From Vibrio litoralis DSM 17657 (GTDB lineage: Bacteria > Pseudomonadota > Gammaproteobacteria > Enterobacterales > Vibrionaceae): a stretch of DNA of 64,000 bases. This document shows, piece by piece, positions 1-8,678 of this stretch. Position numbers and translations under genes: made by a program. The first letter of the stretch is position 1. Every line of letters starts with the position of its first letter. The notes under the pieces were generated by a model that saw only the letters and a list, made by a program, of their open reading frames with translations, did not search any database and had not been told where the DNA came from. The stretch is taken from assembly GCF_000426765.1 (NCBI RefSeq), contig NZ_AUFZ01000019.1, positions 1 through 64,000 of the forward strand. The letters run 5' to 3'.

Positions 1-31
1 CCAATACTAATTGCCCGTGAGGCTTAACCAT
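1..31 (+). rRNA. rrl: 23S rRNA, 3' end only
   Basis: The window opens with the last bases of a 23S rRNA, ending in the typical GTGAGGCTTAACCAT. The rest of the gene lies to the left of the window. The exact 3' end is taken from similarity to enterobacterial and Vibrio 23S ends. A spacer of about 128 bases follows before the first 5S gene; I see no tRNA in it. Confidence 0.75.
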
Positions 32-159
32 ACAACACCTAAAGGGTTTTGGTTGGACTGAATAGAAAAGAATACAGATTGATACTTGAATGAGTGTGAG
101 AATGAACAGCTTTCCGAATTAAGTTAAAGCATCATAAATGATGTTTTAACAAAAGAATT

Positions 160-279
160 TGCTTGGCGACCATAGCGCTTTGGACCCACCTGATTCCATG
201 CCGAACTCAGAAGTGAAACGAAGTAGCGCCGATGGTAGTGTGGGGTTTCCCCATGTGAGAGTAGGACATCGCCAGGCTT
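160..279 (+). rRNA. rrf: 5S rRNA, first copy
   Basis: This is a 120-nt 5S rRNA with the conserved core TGGACCCACCTGATTCCATG and the CCGAACTCAGAAGTGAAACG segment. Helix I pairs GCTTGGCGA with TCGCCAGGC. It is the 5S gene of the rRNA operon whose 23S end opens the window. The ends are set from the helix I pairing. Confidence 0.95.
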
Positions 280-290
280 GATTTTGAAAG

Positions 291-315
291 AGCCCGTGTT
301 AAACGGGCTTTTTTA
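291..315 (+). terminator. Rho-independent terminator after first 5S
   Basis: The hairpin AGCCCGT-gttaa-ACGGGCT is followed by a run of T. It sits between the first 5S gene and tRNA-Thr, so the distal tRNA-Thr and 5S either depend on antiterminated read-through or have their own promoter. Confidence 0.8.
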
Positions 316-347
316 TGTTCGAAGCAAAATTATTGCTGAGAATATAT

Positions 348-424
348 GCTGATATAGCTCAGCCCGGTAGAGCGCACCCTTGGTAAGGGTGAGGTCCCCA
401 GTTCGAGTCTGGGTATCAGCACCA
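348..424 (+). tRNA. tRNA-Thr (anticodon GGT)
   Basis: This is a 77-nt cloverleaf with acceptor stem GCTGATA/TATCAGC, anticodon loop TTGGTAA (GGT, reading ACC), T-loop TTCGAGT and an encoded CCA end. It lies between two 5S genes, the same 23S-5S-tRNA-Thr-5S order as E. coli rrnD. Confidence 0.95.
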
Positions 425-469
425 TTATTTAGTATTGCAACGGCCTCATCAACTTAGCCGTAACAGTTT

Positions 470-589
470 TGCTTAGCGATAATAGCACTTTGGACCCACC
501 TGATTCCATGCCGAACTCAGAAGTGAAACGAAGTAGCGCCGATGGTAGTGTGGGGTTTCCCCATGTGAGAGTAGGACATTGCTAGGCTT
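470..589 (+). rRNA. rrf: 5S rRNA, second copy with variant helix I
   Basis: This second 5S rRNA is identical to the first through the core but differs at both ends: GCTTAGCGA at the 5' side and TTGCTAGGC at the 3' side. The changes are paired: one G-C becomes A-U and another becomes G-U, so helix I is kept. This suggests a functional divergent copy rather than a pseudogene. Confidence 0.93.
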
Positions 590-596
590 ATATTTT

Positions 597-625
597 AAGG
601 CCTCCCTAGACTGGGAGGCCTTTTT
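597..625. terminator. Terminator between 5S and ilvY
   Basis: The hairpin GGCCTCCC-tagact-GGGAGGCC is flanked by AA and a T run. It ends the rRNA operon and lies 4 bases from the ilvY stop codon, so it may serve both converging units. Confidence 0.85.
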
Positions 626-628
626 CGT

Positions 629-1519
629 TTACGCCTTTATAAATTTATTTTGTGATACCTGCCATAATGCCTTTATTAGCGGATTTTGTAGCTGAGATCG
701 TTGACAACAAATCCCTAGTTTAAAAGGTTTAATCGGTGCGACTTTCAAACGTTGAATTTTATCTTTAACTGGACTGTTATTGATCACTACGTCTGGTGCT
801 ATACCCACTCCTAATCCAAGTGCAACCATACTAACAACCCCTTCATGACCGGATGTTTGAGCATAAATATTAGGCTTAAATTTCATATCTCTAAACCAAG
901 TATTACTTCTATCTCGAGCGGTGCCAGCTTCTGGAATGATAAAAGGAATTTGATTCCAATCAGGTTGTTCTTTTTGTAGCTCAGCAGTGAAACTACTGTG
1001 AGCATTTGGAGCGATTACAGATAGGGGAATTTCACCTATGGTTTCAAACTCTAAACGTGCAGGTAACTGTGTCGGCAAAGCGCTGATCACAATATCGGCC
1101 TCATCGTGTAATAACTTATCAATTGCTTGTGCCGGATCTCCAGTCGAAAGCTTTAACTCGATTTTAGGGTAGGCCAGTCTGAAGTCAGTTAAAATTTCGG
1201 GCAAATGACTAAAGCTTGCAGTCACCGAGCAAAATAACCGAATTTCTCCAGTTAACTGCTGTTCATTACCTTGTTGGCTATTGCAAAACTGAGTCCACTC
1301 TTGAGTGATATGGGTGGCTACTGGAAGGAGCTGTTTTCCTGCTTCCGTTAGCTCAACACTTCGGTTATCTCTAACTAGTAGCGATTGCCCTACCTCTTCT
1401 TCTAACTTTTGGATCTGCCTACTTAAAGCCGACGGGCTAATATGCATCGCAGATGCCGTCTTACTGAAGTTTTGACTACTGCATAAATGAACAAATAAGT
1501 GAAGAGTACGAATATTCAT
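629..1519 (-). CDS. ilvY: LysR-type activator IlvY
   Basis: This 296-aa LysR-family regulator has an N-terminal winged helix-turn-helix (residues about 1-60, with the helix ISPSALSRQIQKLEEEVG) and a C-terminal substrate-binding domain. IlvY of E. coli activates ilvC when acetolactate or acetohydroxybutyrate binds. Assignment rests on the divergent arrangement with ilvC, 166 bp apart, and on LysR features; the protein itself is a typical IlvY length. The ATG is at 1519. The shared intergenic region carries two direct-repeat boxes that fit IlvY operators, so autoregulation is likely. Confidence 0.92.
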   Translation of the reverse strand: MNIRTLHLFVHLCSSQNFSKTASAMHISPSALSRQIQKLEEEVGQSLLVRDNRSVELTEAGKQLLPVATHITQEWTQFCNSQQGNEQQLTGEIRLFCSVTASFSHLPEILTDFRLAYPKIELKLSTGDPAQAIDKLLHDEADIVISALPTQLPARLEFETIGEIPLSVIAPNAHSSFTAELQKEQPDWNQIPFIIPEAGTARDRSNTWFRDMKFKPNIYAQTSGHEGVVSMVALGLGVGIAPDVVINNSPVKDKIQRLKVAPIKPFKLGICCQRSQLQNPLIKALWQVSQNKFIKA

Positions 1520-1537
1520 TGTGATCCTATTAACGTT

Positions 1538-1589
1538 ATTGCACTTTTCGCAATGATTACTTGTGAATATATCACTTTGAGCAATTGAA
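1538..1589. promoter_or_regulatory. Probable tandem IlvY operators in the ilvY-ilvC spacer
   Basis: Box 1 is the inverted repeat ATTGC-acttttc-GCAAT (1538-1554), a T-N11-A LysR-type site. Box 2, around 1572-1587, is a related sequence (CACTTTGAGCAATTG compared with CACTTTTCGCAATG in box 1). Two tandem operators are what is known for E. coli ilvY-ilvC. The assignment of the protein to these boxes is inference. Confidence 0.6.
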
Positions 1590-1685
1590 TTCGTGTTTTA
1601 ATATCAATTCATCGAGTAAGGAGATCTTTAGAGCAACGCTTACTCAACGTTATTATGGATTAATTAAAAACAGGATTTTCAGATT

Positions 1686-3170
1686 ATGGCTAACTATTTC
1701 AATACCTTGAATCTACGTGAGCAATTAGACCAATTAGGTCGTTGTCGTTTTATGGACCGAGAAGAGTTTTCACAAGAAGCTGATTACCTAAAAGGTAAGA
1801 AAGTCGTAATCGTGGGGTGTGGTGCTCAAGGCCTTAACCAAGGCTTAAATATGCGTGATTCAGGCTTAAATGTTGCGTATGCACTTCGCCAAGCAGCCAT
1901 TGATGAGCAACGTCAATCGTTTAAAAATGCAAAAGATAACGGCTTTGAAGTAGCAAGCTATGAAGAATTAATTCCTCAAGCGGATCTAGTGGTAAACCTG
2001 ACTCCAGATAAGCAGCATACAAACGTGGTTGAAACTGTGATGCCATTGATGAAACAAGGTGCTGCGCTTGGTTACTCTCATGGTTTCAATATCGTTGAAG
2101 AAGGCATGCAGATTCGTAAAGATATTACGGTAGTAATGGTTGCGCCTAAATGTCCTGGTACAGAAGTTCGTGAAGAATATAAACGTGGTTTTGGTGTTCC
2201 AACTCTTATTGCTGTGCATCCTGAAAATGATCCACAAGGTGAAGGTCTAGAAATTGCTAAAGCGTGGGCTGCGGCAACAGGTGGTCACCGTGCGGGTGTA
2301 CTAGAGTCTTCATTCGTTGCGGAAGTAAAATCTGATTTAATGGGTGAGCAAACTATTCTTTGTGGCATGCTTCAAGCTGGTTCAATCGTTTGTTATGAAA
2401 AGATGATTGCAGATGGTGTTGATCCTGGCTATGCCGGCAAGCTATTGCAATACGGATGGGAAACTATTACTGAAGCATTAAAATTTGGTGGCGTGACTCA
2501 CATGATGGATCGTTTATCAAACCCTGCTAAAGTAAAAGCATTTGAGTTATCAGAAGAGCTTAAAGACCTAATGCGTCCACTGTACAACAAGCATATGGAT
2601 GACATCATCTGCGGTGAGTTCTCACGTACTATGATGGAAGATTGGGCGAACGATGACAAGAACCTACTAGGCTGGCGTGAAGAAACAGGTCAAACTGCGT
2701 TTGAGAATTACCCTGAATCAAATGTAGAAATCTCAGAGCAAGAATACTTTGATAATGGCATTCTAATGATTGCTATGGTTCGTGCCGGTGTTGAACTAGC
2801 ATTTGAAGCGATGACAGCATCAGGCATCATTGATGAATCAGCTTACTACGAGTCACTACACGAATTGCCACTGATTGCTAATACGGTTGCCCGTAAGCGT
2901 CTATATGAAATGAATGTGGTTATCTCAGATACAGCTGAATACGGTAACTACTTATTCGCTAATGTTGCCACGCCACTACTTCGTGAAAAATTCATGCCGA
3001 AAGTAGGTACGGATGTAATCGGTAAGGGCTTAAAAGAAGAAAGTAATCAAGTTGATAACGGTCAGTTGATTGAGATTAACGATGCGCTACGTAACCACCC
3101 TGTTGAGTGGATTGGCCAAGAGTTACGTGGGTATATGAAGGATATGAAGCGTATTGCCGTTGGCGGCTAA
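1686..3170 (+). CDS. ilvC: Ketol-acid reductoisomerase (class II)
   Basis: This 494-aa enzyme catalyses the second common step of valine and isoleucine synthesis: NADPH-dependent isomerisation and reduction of acetolactate or acetohydroxybutyrate. The N-terminal Rossmann domain shows GCGAQG at residues 44-49. Its length matches the long class II enzymes of gammaproteobacteria (about 490 aa), which have a duplicated C-terminal helical domain. The ATG at 1686 is preceded by a CAGGA-type ribosome site. It is divergent from ilvY, which probably controls it, and is followed by a strong bidirectional terminator. Confidence 0.98.
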   Translation: MANYFNTLNLREQLDQLGRCRFMDREEFSQEADYLKGKKVVIVGCGAQGLNQGLNMRDSGLNVAYALRQAAIDEQRQSFKNAKDNGFEVASYEELIPQADLVVNLTPDKQHTNVVETVMPLMKQGAALGYSHGFNIVEEGMQIRKDITVVMVAPKCPGTEVREEYKRGFGVPTLIAVHPENDPQGEGLEIAKAWAAATGGHRAGVLESSFVAEVKSDLMGEQTILCGMLQAGSIVCYEKMIADGVDPGYAGKLLQYGWETITEALKFGGVTHMMDRLSNPAKVKAFELSEELKDLMRPLYNKHMDDIICGEFSRTMMEDWANDDKNLLGWREETGQTAFENYPESNVEISEQEYFDNGILMIAMVRAGVELAFEAMTASGIIDESAYYESLHELPLIANTVARKRLYEMNVVISDTAEYGNYLFANVATPLLREKFMPKVGTDVIGKGLKEESNQVDNGQLIEINDALRNHPVEWIGQELRGYMKDMKRIAVGG

Positions 3171-3285
3171 ATTTCTTTGTGATAGTGGGATATTCGTTGT
3201 CGAAAATACTCATTTGCTGGCGCAAACTCCGTGTTTTCTCCTAGAATATCCTACCAATCACTTCGAAATGCTGTGCTAGATAAAA

Positions 3286-3320
3286 CAAAAAGGCTTGCCT
3301 ATTAAATGGGCAAGCCTTTT
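3286..3320. terminator. Bidirectional terminator, ilvC / ubiK
   Basis: The hairpin AAAAGGCTTGCC...GGGCAAGCCTTTT is flanked by A and T runs on both sides. It serves ilvC on the plus strand and ubiK on the minus strand. Confidence 0.85.
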
Positions 3321-3339
3321 GTTTTTTTGAGCGGTTAAC

Positions 3340-3594
3340 TTATTCTTTTTCGCTTAGCTTGCTTTCTAAATCAGCCAGTTTTGCTTCAAGGTCATTCAGT
3401 TTTTGACGGGTACGCAGTAGAACTTGGGTTTGTACATCAAACTCTTCACGTGAAACCACATCTAACTTGTTGAGTTGTCCTTGGATCACTTGGCGAACTT
3501 TTTGATCAACGTCGGAACCAAGGTCTTTTACTGGCTGAGGCATTGATTCGTGAATTTGTTTGGCAATTTGCTCAATTTTCTTAGCATCAAACAT
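3340..3594 (-). CDS. ubiK: Ubiquinone biosynthesis accessory factor UbiK (YqiC)
   Basis: This is an 84-aa BMFP-domain protein beginning [14 protein letters not shown]. The C-terminal third is a heptad-rich coiled coil ([15 protein letters not shown]), typical of the trimeric UbiK/YqiC family that binds lipid and helps the Ubi complex. The frame is open for 13 codons further upstream, but a good ribosome site (TAGGAG) lies 8 bases before the ATG at 3594 and homologues start there, so I chose the shorter start. It lies alone between two terminators. Confidence 0.88.
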   Translation of the reverse strand: MFDAKKIEQIAKQIHESMPQPVKDLGSDVDQKVRQVIQGQLNKLDVVSREEFDVQTQVLLRTRQKLNDLEAKLADLESKLSEKE

Positions 3595-3672
3595 CTGGTT
3601 AGCTCCTAAATAATATTGCGTTATTTTATGCAAATCTGTTCAAAATGTCTCGGCTTGTTATCGCGAAATAAA

Positions 3673-3704
3673 ACAAAGGCTACCAATTTAGCTGGTAGCC
3701 TTTG
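3673..3704. terminator. Terminator downstream of the RND operon
   Basis: The hairpin AAAGGCTACCA-atttagc-TGGTAGCCTTT lies 26 bases past the stop codon of the RND pump gene. On the minus strand it is followed by TTGTTTTATTT. Confidence 0.8.
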
Positions 3705-3729
3705 TATTTAACTTATCCAATATGAAGAG

Positions 3730-6700
3730 TTAGTGTTTAGGCTCTTCGATAGCTGGAATGCTTTCATCGAACTCTGGCAGAGGCTTATGCTCACTTGCCA
3801 AGTAGCTGTATATGACAGGCAATACAAACAAGGTAAACAAAGTACCAATGGCAAGGCCCGCCACGATAACAATACCAATACTAAAGCGCTGAGCCGCACC
3901 TGCACCGCTGGCATAAAGTAGAGGTATTAGACCTGCAATCATCGCTGCTGTCGTCATTAAGATTGGACGAAGACGAATTTTCGCAGACTCCATAACCGCT
4001 TCCATTTTTGATTTACCGTGATGTAACTGTTCTTCTTTGGCAACTTCACAAATCAAAATACCGTGCTTGGTAATAAGGCCAACCAGTGTGATCAATCCTA
4101 CCTGAGAGTATATGTTCATGGTTGCCGCGCCCCAAGCAAGAGCGATCAATGCGCCACAAATTGCCAGTGGTACCGATACCATGATAACTAACGGATCTCG
4201 GATGGATTCAAACTGAATCGCAAGTACCAAGAAGATAATCGCTAGCGCTAAACCAAATGTGGCATACAGCGCGCTACCTTCTGTCACGTATTGTCTTGCT
4301 TCACCTAGATACTCATGGCTATAACCTAGAGGTAGCTTAGTTTCAGCAATGTTTTCGAACCAATCAACCGCCTGCCCCATAGAAGCCGTTGGTGCTGGAA
4401 CCGCACTAATATTGGCTGAGTTCAGCTGATTTAAGTGAGGTAGCGACAACGGTTGAGCGATAACATCAATATTAACTAAGCCGCTAAGTGGCACCGAGTG
4501 TCCGTTAGACGCACGTACATAATAGCCATTCATCGATTCAGGATTAAGGCGGAATTTACGCTCTACTTGCGGGATTACCTCATAAGAGCGGCCATTGAGA
4601 TCGATACGGTTAACATAGCCGTCAGACATCATAGTACCAATGGTCACTGCGATATCTTGCATAGTCACGCCGTAAGCACCGGCTTTATCTTTATCAATAT
4701 TGATTTTCATGGTTGCTGAATCAAAATTGAGATCCAATGTTGAGTAAACAAACAATGGGCTTTTGCCTACTTCTACCAAAATGTCACTGGCAATTTGGAA
4801 TAAGCTTTCAAAGCTGTTTGGCGTAGTGATCACAAACTGCATTGGTAAGCCTGAACCCGCACCTGGTAACTCCGGCATCTGGAAAGCCGATACTGCCATG
4901 CCTGGGATATCTTTCATCAGATTACCCACACGCTCAGTGACTTCCGATTGGCTCGCTTCACGCTGGCTCCACGGTTTCATTGAAGCAATACCAAAAGCTT
5001 GGTTAGATGCAGGAACACCGGTGAATGCCTGAGCGTATTGAATCTCAGGTTGCTCAACCAGTACATCGTTAACCTCATTCATGGTGTTTTGCAGGTAATC
5101 TAGGTTGGCATTAGATGGACCTGTACCCATCAGAACGACTACACCTTTATCTTCTGATGGCGCCAATTCGCTAGGAATGAACTTAAACAGGAGCGGTAAA
5201 CTTGCCATAACAATAACCGCAAATGCGATCATTACCGGGCGATGCTCCATAACAGCACGTAACATGCGTTCATAGCGATTGGTCATGCGGTCTAAAACAC
5301 TATGTACCACCACTTCAAAGCGACTCGGTTCAGCGTGTTCTTTTAGCATTTTGGAGCACATTACTGGAGACAGGGTCAAAGCAATGATACCGGATACAAA
5401 TACCGCACCCGCTAGAGTTAACGCGAATTCTTTAAATAAGGACCCGGTAATACCGCCCATTAACGCAATCGGAGCATATACCGCACCTAATGTTAATGTC
5501 ATTGCAATAACTGGAACCGCAATCTCACGAGTACCAATAATTGCTGCTCTAAATGGTGGCTCGCCGAGTTTGATATGCCTATCGACGTTTTCCAATACCA
5601 CGATGGCATCATCAACTACCAGTCCTATCGCAAGTACCATCGCCAAAAGGGTCATCAGGTTCCATGAGAAGCCCATTGCCTGCATTACGACCGCTACACC
5701 AACCAAAGATAATGGAATGGTGATGATTGGAATGATAACCGCGCGAAGTGAGCCTAAGAATAAGGTGATCACGACCAGTACGATTAATGCAGCTTCCAAT
5801 ATGGTATGTATAACCTCATTGATTGATTCATTGATCGCAACTGTTGAATCATAAAGGATTCGCATTTCAATATTGCTAGGCAGGTTTTTTTCCAAGTCAG
5901 GCAATAGTTCTAAAATATCATGTGCGATATTGATTGGGTTAGCCGTTGGTGAGGCATCAATTGCCGCCACTACCGCTTCATCACCATTTGAAGTTGCACG
6001 ATAAGTGTCATGGCTTTTGGCTAATGAAACCTTGGCAATATCACTTAGTCTAACCACTTGGCCTTTATCAGATTTAACCACTAAGCGTTCAAGTTCTGCG
6101 GTATCTTCTACCTGAGTGTTGGCACTACCGTTGTAAACAACAAACTCACCAGTAGATTGACCCGTTGCTGATTGGTAGTTGTTGGCATTTAAAATGCCCA
6201 TGACATCCGTCGCAGTTAAATCGAAGGCTGCCATTTTTGCTGGATCAAGCCAGATACGTAACGCGTACTTTTGTCCCCCATACAGGTTTACCTTAGAAAC
6301 ACCATTAACGGTAAATAACTGAGGGTTAATTACTCGCTCAAGGTAATCGGTAATTTGGCTAGACTCCAGTTCATCAGAGGTAAAGCCAATATAAAGCACC
6401 GAGGTTGTCGAACCTGTCGACATGGTTACCGTAGGATCTTCTGCTTCTTTCGGTAGCTGTGATCGAACCGAGTTGGTTTGAGCCAAAATATCGGCTAACG
6501 CGCCATTAGGATCGGTATTGAGTTTCATCGTTACCGTAATAGTCGATGAACCTAACACTGAGCTGGAGGTCATGTAGTCGATATTATCGGCTTGGGCGAT
6601 CGCTTGTTCCAATGGCTGAGTAATAAAGCCCTGGATCAAGTTTGCATCCGCACCATAGTAGCTTGTTGTTACCGTCACAACGGTATTGGTCATTTCGGGG

Positions 6701-6810
6701 TATTCGCGAACGGACATTTTGAAGATGGCTTGAAAACCAAGCAATGCAATCAAAAGACTGATCGATACCGCCAAAACTGGACGTTTTATAAAAACATCAG
6801 TAAAGCGCAT
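3730..6810 (-). CDS. vexH: RND multidrug efflux permease (VexH-like)
   Basis: This is a 1026-aa inner-membrane proton-driven exporter of the HAE1/AcrB class, which pumps drugs or bile-like compounds to the outer membrane through an adaptor and a TolC-type channel. The start MRFTDVFIKRPVLAVSISLL gives the first membrane helix. The duplicated 6+6 helix plan is visible, with the motif GLVVDDAIVVLENVDRH carrying the paired Asp residues of the proton relay in TM4 and the second-half helices around residues 860-1000. It follows the adaptor gene by 11 bases in one operon under a TetR gene. The VexH name rests on resemblance to the Vibrio VexGH pump as I remember it; the family call is firm, the exact orthologue less so. 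Confidence 0.9.
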   Translation of the reverse strand: MRFTDVFIKRPVLAVSISLLIALLGFQAIFKMSVREYPEMTNTVVTVTTSYYGADANLIQGFITQPLEQAIAQADNIDYMTSSSVLGSSTITVTMKLNTDPNGALADILAQTNSVRSQLPKEAEDPTVTMSTGSTTSVLYIGFTSDELESSQITDYLERVINPQLFTVNGVSKVNLYGGQKYALRIWLDPAKMAAFDLTATDVMGILNANNYQSATGQSTGEFVVYNGSANTQVEDTAELERLVVKSDKGQVVRLSDIAKVSLAKSHDTYRATSNGDEAVVAAIDASPTANPINIAHDILELLPDLEKNLPSNIEMRILYDSTVAINESINEVIHTILEAALIVLVVITLFLGSLRAVIIPIITIPLSLVGVAVVMQAMGFSWNLMTLLAMVLAIGLVVDDAIVVLENVDRHIKLGEPPFRAAIIGTREIAVPVIAMTLTLGAVYAPIALMGGITGSLFKEFALTLAGAVFVSGIIALTLSPVMCSKMLKEHAEPSRFEVVVHSVLDRMTNRYERMLRAVMEHRPVMIAFAVIVMASLPLLFKFIPSELAPSEDKGVVVLMGTGPSNANLDYLQNTMNEVNDVLVEQPEIQYAQAFTGVPASNQAFGIASMKPWSQREASQSEVTERVGNLMKDIPGMAVSAFQMPELPGAGSGLPMQFVITTPNSFESLFQIASDILVEVGKSPLFVYSTLDLNFDSATMKINIDKDKAGAYGVTMQDIAVTIGTMMSDGYVNRIDLNGRSYEVIPQVERKFRLNPESMNGYYVRASNGHSVPLSGLVNIDVIAQPLSLPHLNQLNSANISAVPAPTASMGQAVDWFENIAETKLPLGYSHEYLGEARQYVTEGSALYATFGLALAIIFLVLAIQFESIRDPLVIMVSVPLAICGALIALAWGAATMNIYSQVGLITLVGLITKHGILICEVAKEEQLHHGKSKMEAVMESAKIRLRPILMTTAAMIAGLIPLLYASGAGAAQRFSIGIVIVAGLAIGTLFTLFVLPVIYSYLASEHKPLPEFDESIPAIEEPKH

Positions 6811-6821
6811 AATGCCTCCAG

Positions 6822-7928
6822 TTACAGCATTGGGGTTTGGGCTGGTGGAGTGGTTGCATCACTCTCCACAATCTTAACTTTCGAGTTATTACTCAAACGA
6901 ACTTGTCCCGAGGTGACAATGGTTTGGCCTGGTTTTAAGCCTTCCATAATATGAGCAACACTACCCGCACGTTCGCCAACCTTCACTACTGTCTGAGTGA
7001 CACGCTTAACACCATCTTTTTCTTCAAGCACATAAATACTGTCGCCATAAAGGGTATATGTGATTGCCGTTTGAGGTGCGATGACTTGATCTTTTAATGT
7101 CGGTAGCACAATGCTAGCGCGGGCAAACATGCCACTACGCAACTTGCCATCATTATTTGGAATATGTGCTTGTACCTGAATTAAACCGCTTTGTGCATTA
7201 ACCGCAGGGGAAATCGCACTGATAGAGCCTTCAAAGGTTTTATCGGCAAAAGAATCGACAGTAATATTTACTTTTTGATCGACATGAATTTTGCTGATAT
7301 CAGTTTGAGGAACCGTAAAGCGTAAACGCATCACGCTGGTATCTTCTAAGCGAACTACTTCAGTGCCTGTTTCTAAAAACTGACCAAGGAATACATTACG
7401 TAGGCCAACCATTCCATCGAAAGGAGCGGTAACCGTACGACGATCAATCGATGCTTTCAGACTTGCAATATCGGCTGATAGAGACAAATAAGTTGCTTGT
7501 GCTTCATCGTATGCTTCTTTTGATACCGAACCTTTTGCATAAAGATCTTTATAGCGAAGATACTTAGCTTTCGCTGCAGGCAACTTAGCTTGAGAGCTTT
7601 GTAATTGTGCTTTTTCTACCTTAGAGTCAACTTCAACCAGTACATCGCCTTTTTTGACACTAATGCCAGAATCAAAATGAATACTGTCAATTTGGCCACT
7701 AGTTTGTGCCGTTAACGTTACACCTTGAATTGGCTCGATGAAGCCAATGGCATTGATGGTTGGAACCCAATCTTCTGGCTCAACTTTAGTCACGGTTACC
7801 GGGAACTCCGGCTCAGGCATGTTTGCCATGTACTCGGCAATTTTTTGCTGTTTAAACATATTAAAGCCAATCACACTACCAAACAGTAGTATTGCGATGA
7901 TTAGCATAACGAAAGTCCACTTTTTCAT
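6822..7928 (-). CDS. vexG: RND efflux periplasmic adaptor (VexG-like)
   Basis: This is a 368-aa membrane fusion protein. An N-terminal membrane anchor (about residues 4-22) is followed by a lipoyl half-motif (TAQTSGQIDSIHFDSG), a helical hairpin (about 100-165), the second lipoyl half (TVTAPFDGMVGLRNV), a beta-barrel and the membrane-proximal domain. It links the permease to an outer-membrane channel; no channel gene is next to it, so a TolC encoded elsewhere is presumably used. It lies 18 bases after the tetR stop and 11 bases before the pump start. Confidence 0.9.
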   Translation of the reverse strand: MKKWTFVMLIIAILLFGSVIGFNMFKQQKIAEYMANMPEPEFPVTVTKVEPEDWVPTINAIGFIEPIQGVTLTAQTSGQIDSIHFDSGISVKKGDVLVEVDSKVEKAQLQSSQAKLPAAKAKYLRYKDLYAKGSVSKEAYDEAQATYLSLSADIASLKASIDRRTVTAPFDGMVGLRNVFLGQFLETGTEVVRLEDTSVMRLRFTVPQTDISKIHVDQKVNITVDSFADKTFEGSISAISPAVNAQSGLIQVQAHIPNNDGKLRSGMFARASIVLPTLKDQVIAPQTAITYTLYGDSIYVLEEKDGVKRVTQTVVKVGERAGSVAHIMEGLKPGQTIVTSGQVRLSNNSKVKIVESDATTPPAQTPML

Positions 7929-7946
7929 TTCGTCAGAACTCCAAAA

Positions 7947-8540
7947 TTAATGTTGACTAACCGCATCCCAACTCGCTTCAATAGCGGAATCAAGGGCGGC
8001 ATCAGTGATAATATAACAACCAAGTACGTGTTTTCTGGCTATTGATAAACAAACATCCAAACTTAGACAAGCGAGCAGATGGTTATCCAATGGTTTAAAC
8101 ACCCCGAGATATTTTCCCTCATTAAACATAGCTTCAATTTTATAAAATAATTTACGTTCCATTTCTGAACCACAGCTTGGCCTCGTTGGTAAAGACTCAT
8201 ATTGGATTCGGTTGAGAATGACATCGACTTCATTTTGAGTCGTAGTAACATGAGCAACGTTTTTCCAGATTAAAATGAATCTTTCTTTTAGAGGCATGTG
8301 TTCTTCAACACCTTGCTGTACCATATCAGCCACACGCTGAAGGACATGTATGCGTACCGCTTCAACCAAGTCATTTTTATCTTGGAAATAACGGTAGATA
8401 GTTCCTGCAGCAACACCGGCTTCTTGAGCCAGTTTGTTCATAGATAACCCTTGAAAGCCATTTTTAGCAATCATATGTTCAGCGCTATTCAATATGAGTT
8501 GTCGTTTATCTAACAGTGAATTGTCTTTAGAATTAACCAT
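7947..8540 (-). CDS. TetR-family repressor of the RND operon
   Basis: This 197-aa protein has an N-terminal TetR helix-turn-helix (about residues 12-58, including GVAAGTIYRYFQDKNDLVEAV) and a divergent C-terminal ligand domain. It is the first gene of the three-gene operon tetR-adaptor-pump, with the pump genes following closely. A perfect 26-bp palindrome lies 12 bases upstream of its start, so autorepression of the whole operon and release by a pump substrate is the likely logic. The inducer is not evident from sequence. Confidence 0.88.
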   Translation of the reverse strand: MVNSKDNSLLDKRQLILNSAEHMIAKNGFQGLSMNKLAQEAGVAAGTIYRYFQDKNDLVEAVRIHVLQRVADMVQQGVEEHMPLKERFILIWKNVAHVTTTQNEVDVILNRIQYESLPTRPSCGSEMERKLFYKIEAMFNEGKYLGVFKPLDNHLLACLSLDVCLSIARKHVLGCYIITDAALDSAIEASWDAVSQH

Positions 8541-8552
8541 AGAAAAAACCAG

Positions 8553-8578
8553 ATAATGAATGAACGTTCATTCATTAT
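8553..8578. promoter_or_regulatory. Palindromic operator for the TetR repressor
   Basis: This is a perfect 26-bp palindrome with central core GAATGAACGTTCATTC, placed between the divergent tetR-efflux operon and rep. The core resembles known TetR-family operators of RND pumps. Confidence 0.8.
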
Positions 8579-8678
8579 ATTCAGGATTTATTGATTAGTC
8601 AGTAAAAATAAAATATTCGTATTAATTTGTTACGCCTTGATTAGGGTAGCAGGTGTAGAGAAAAAAATTGAGCTCAGT

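Noticed and set aside
5279..5854. 191-codon open frame on the plus strand
   Set aside because: It lies wholly antisense to the RND pump gene and has the composition expected of a shadow frame.
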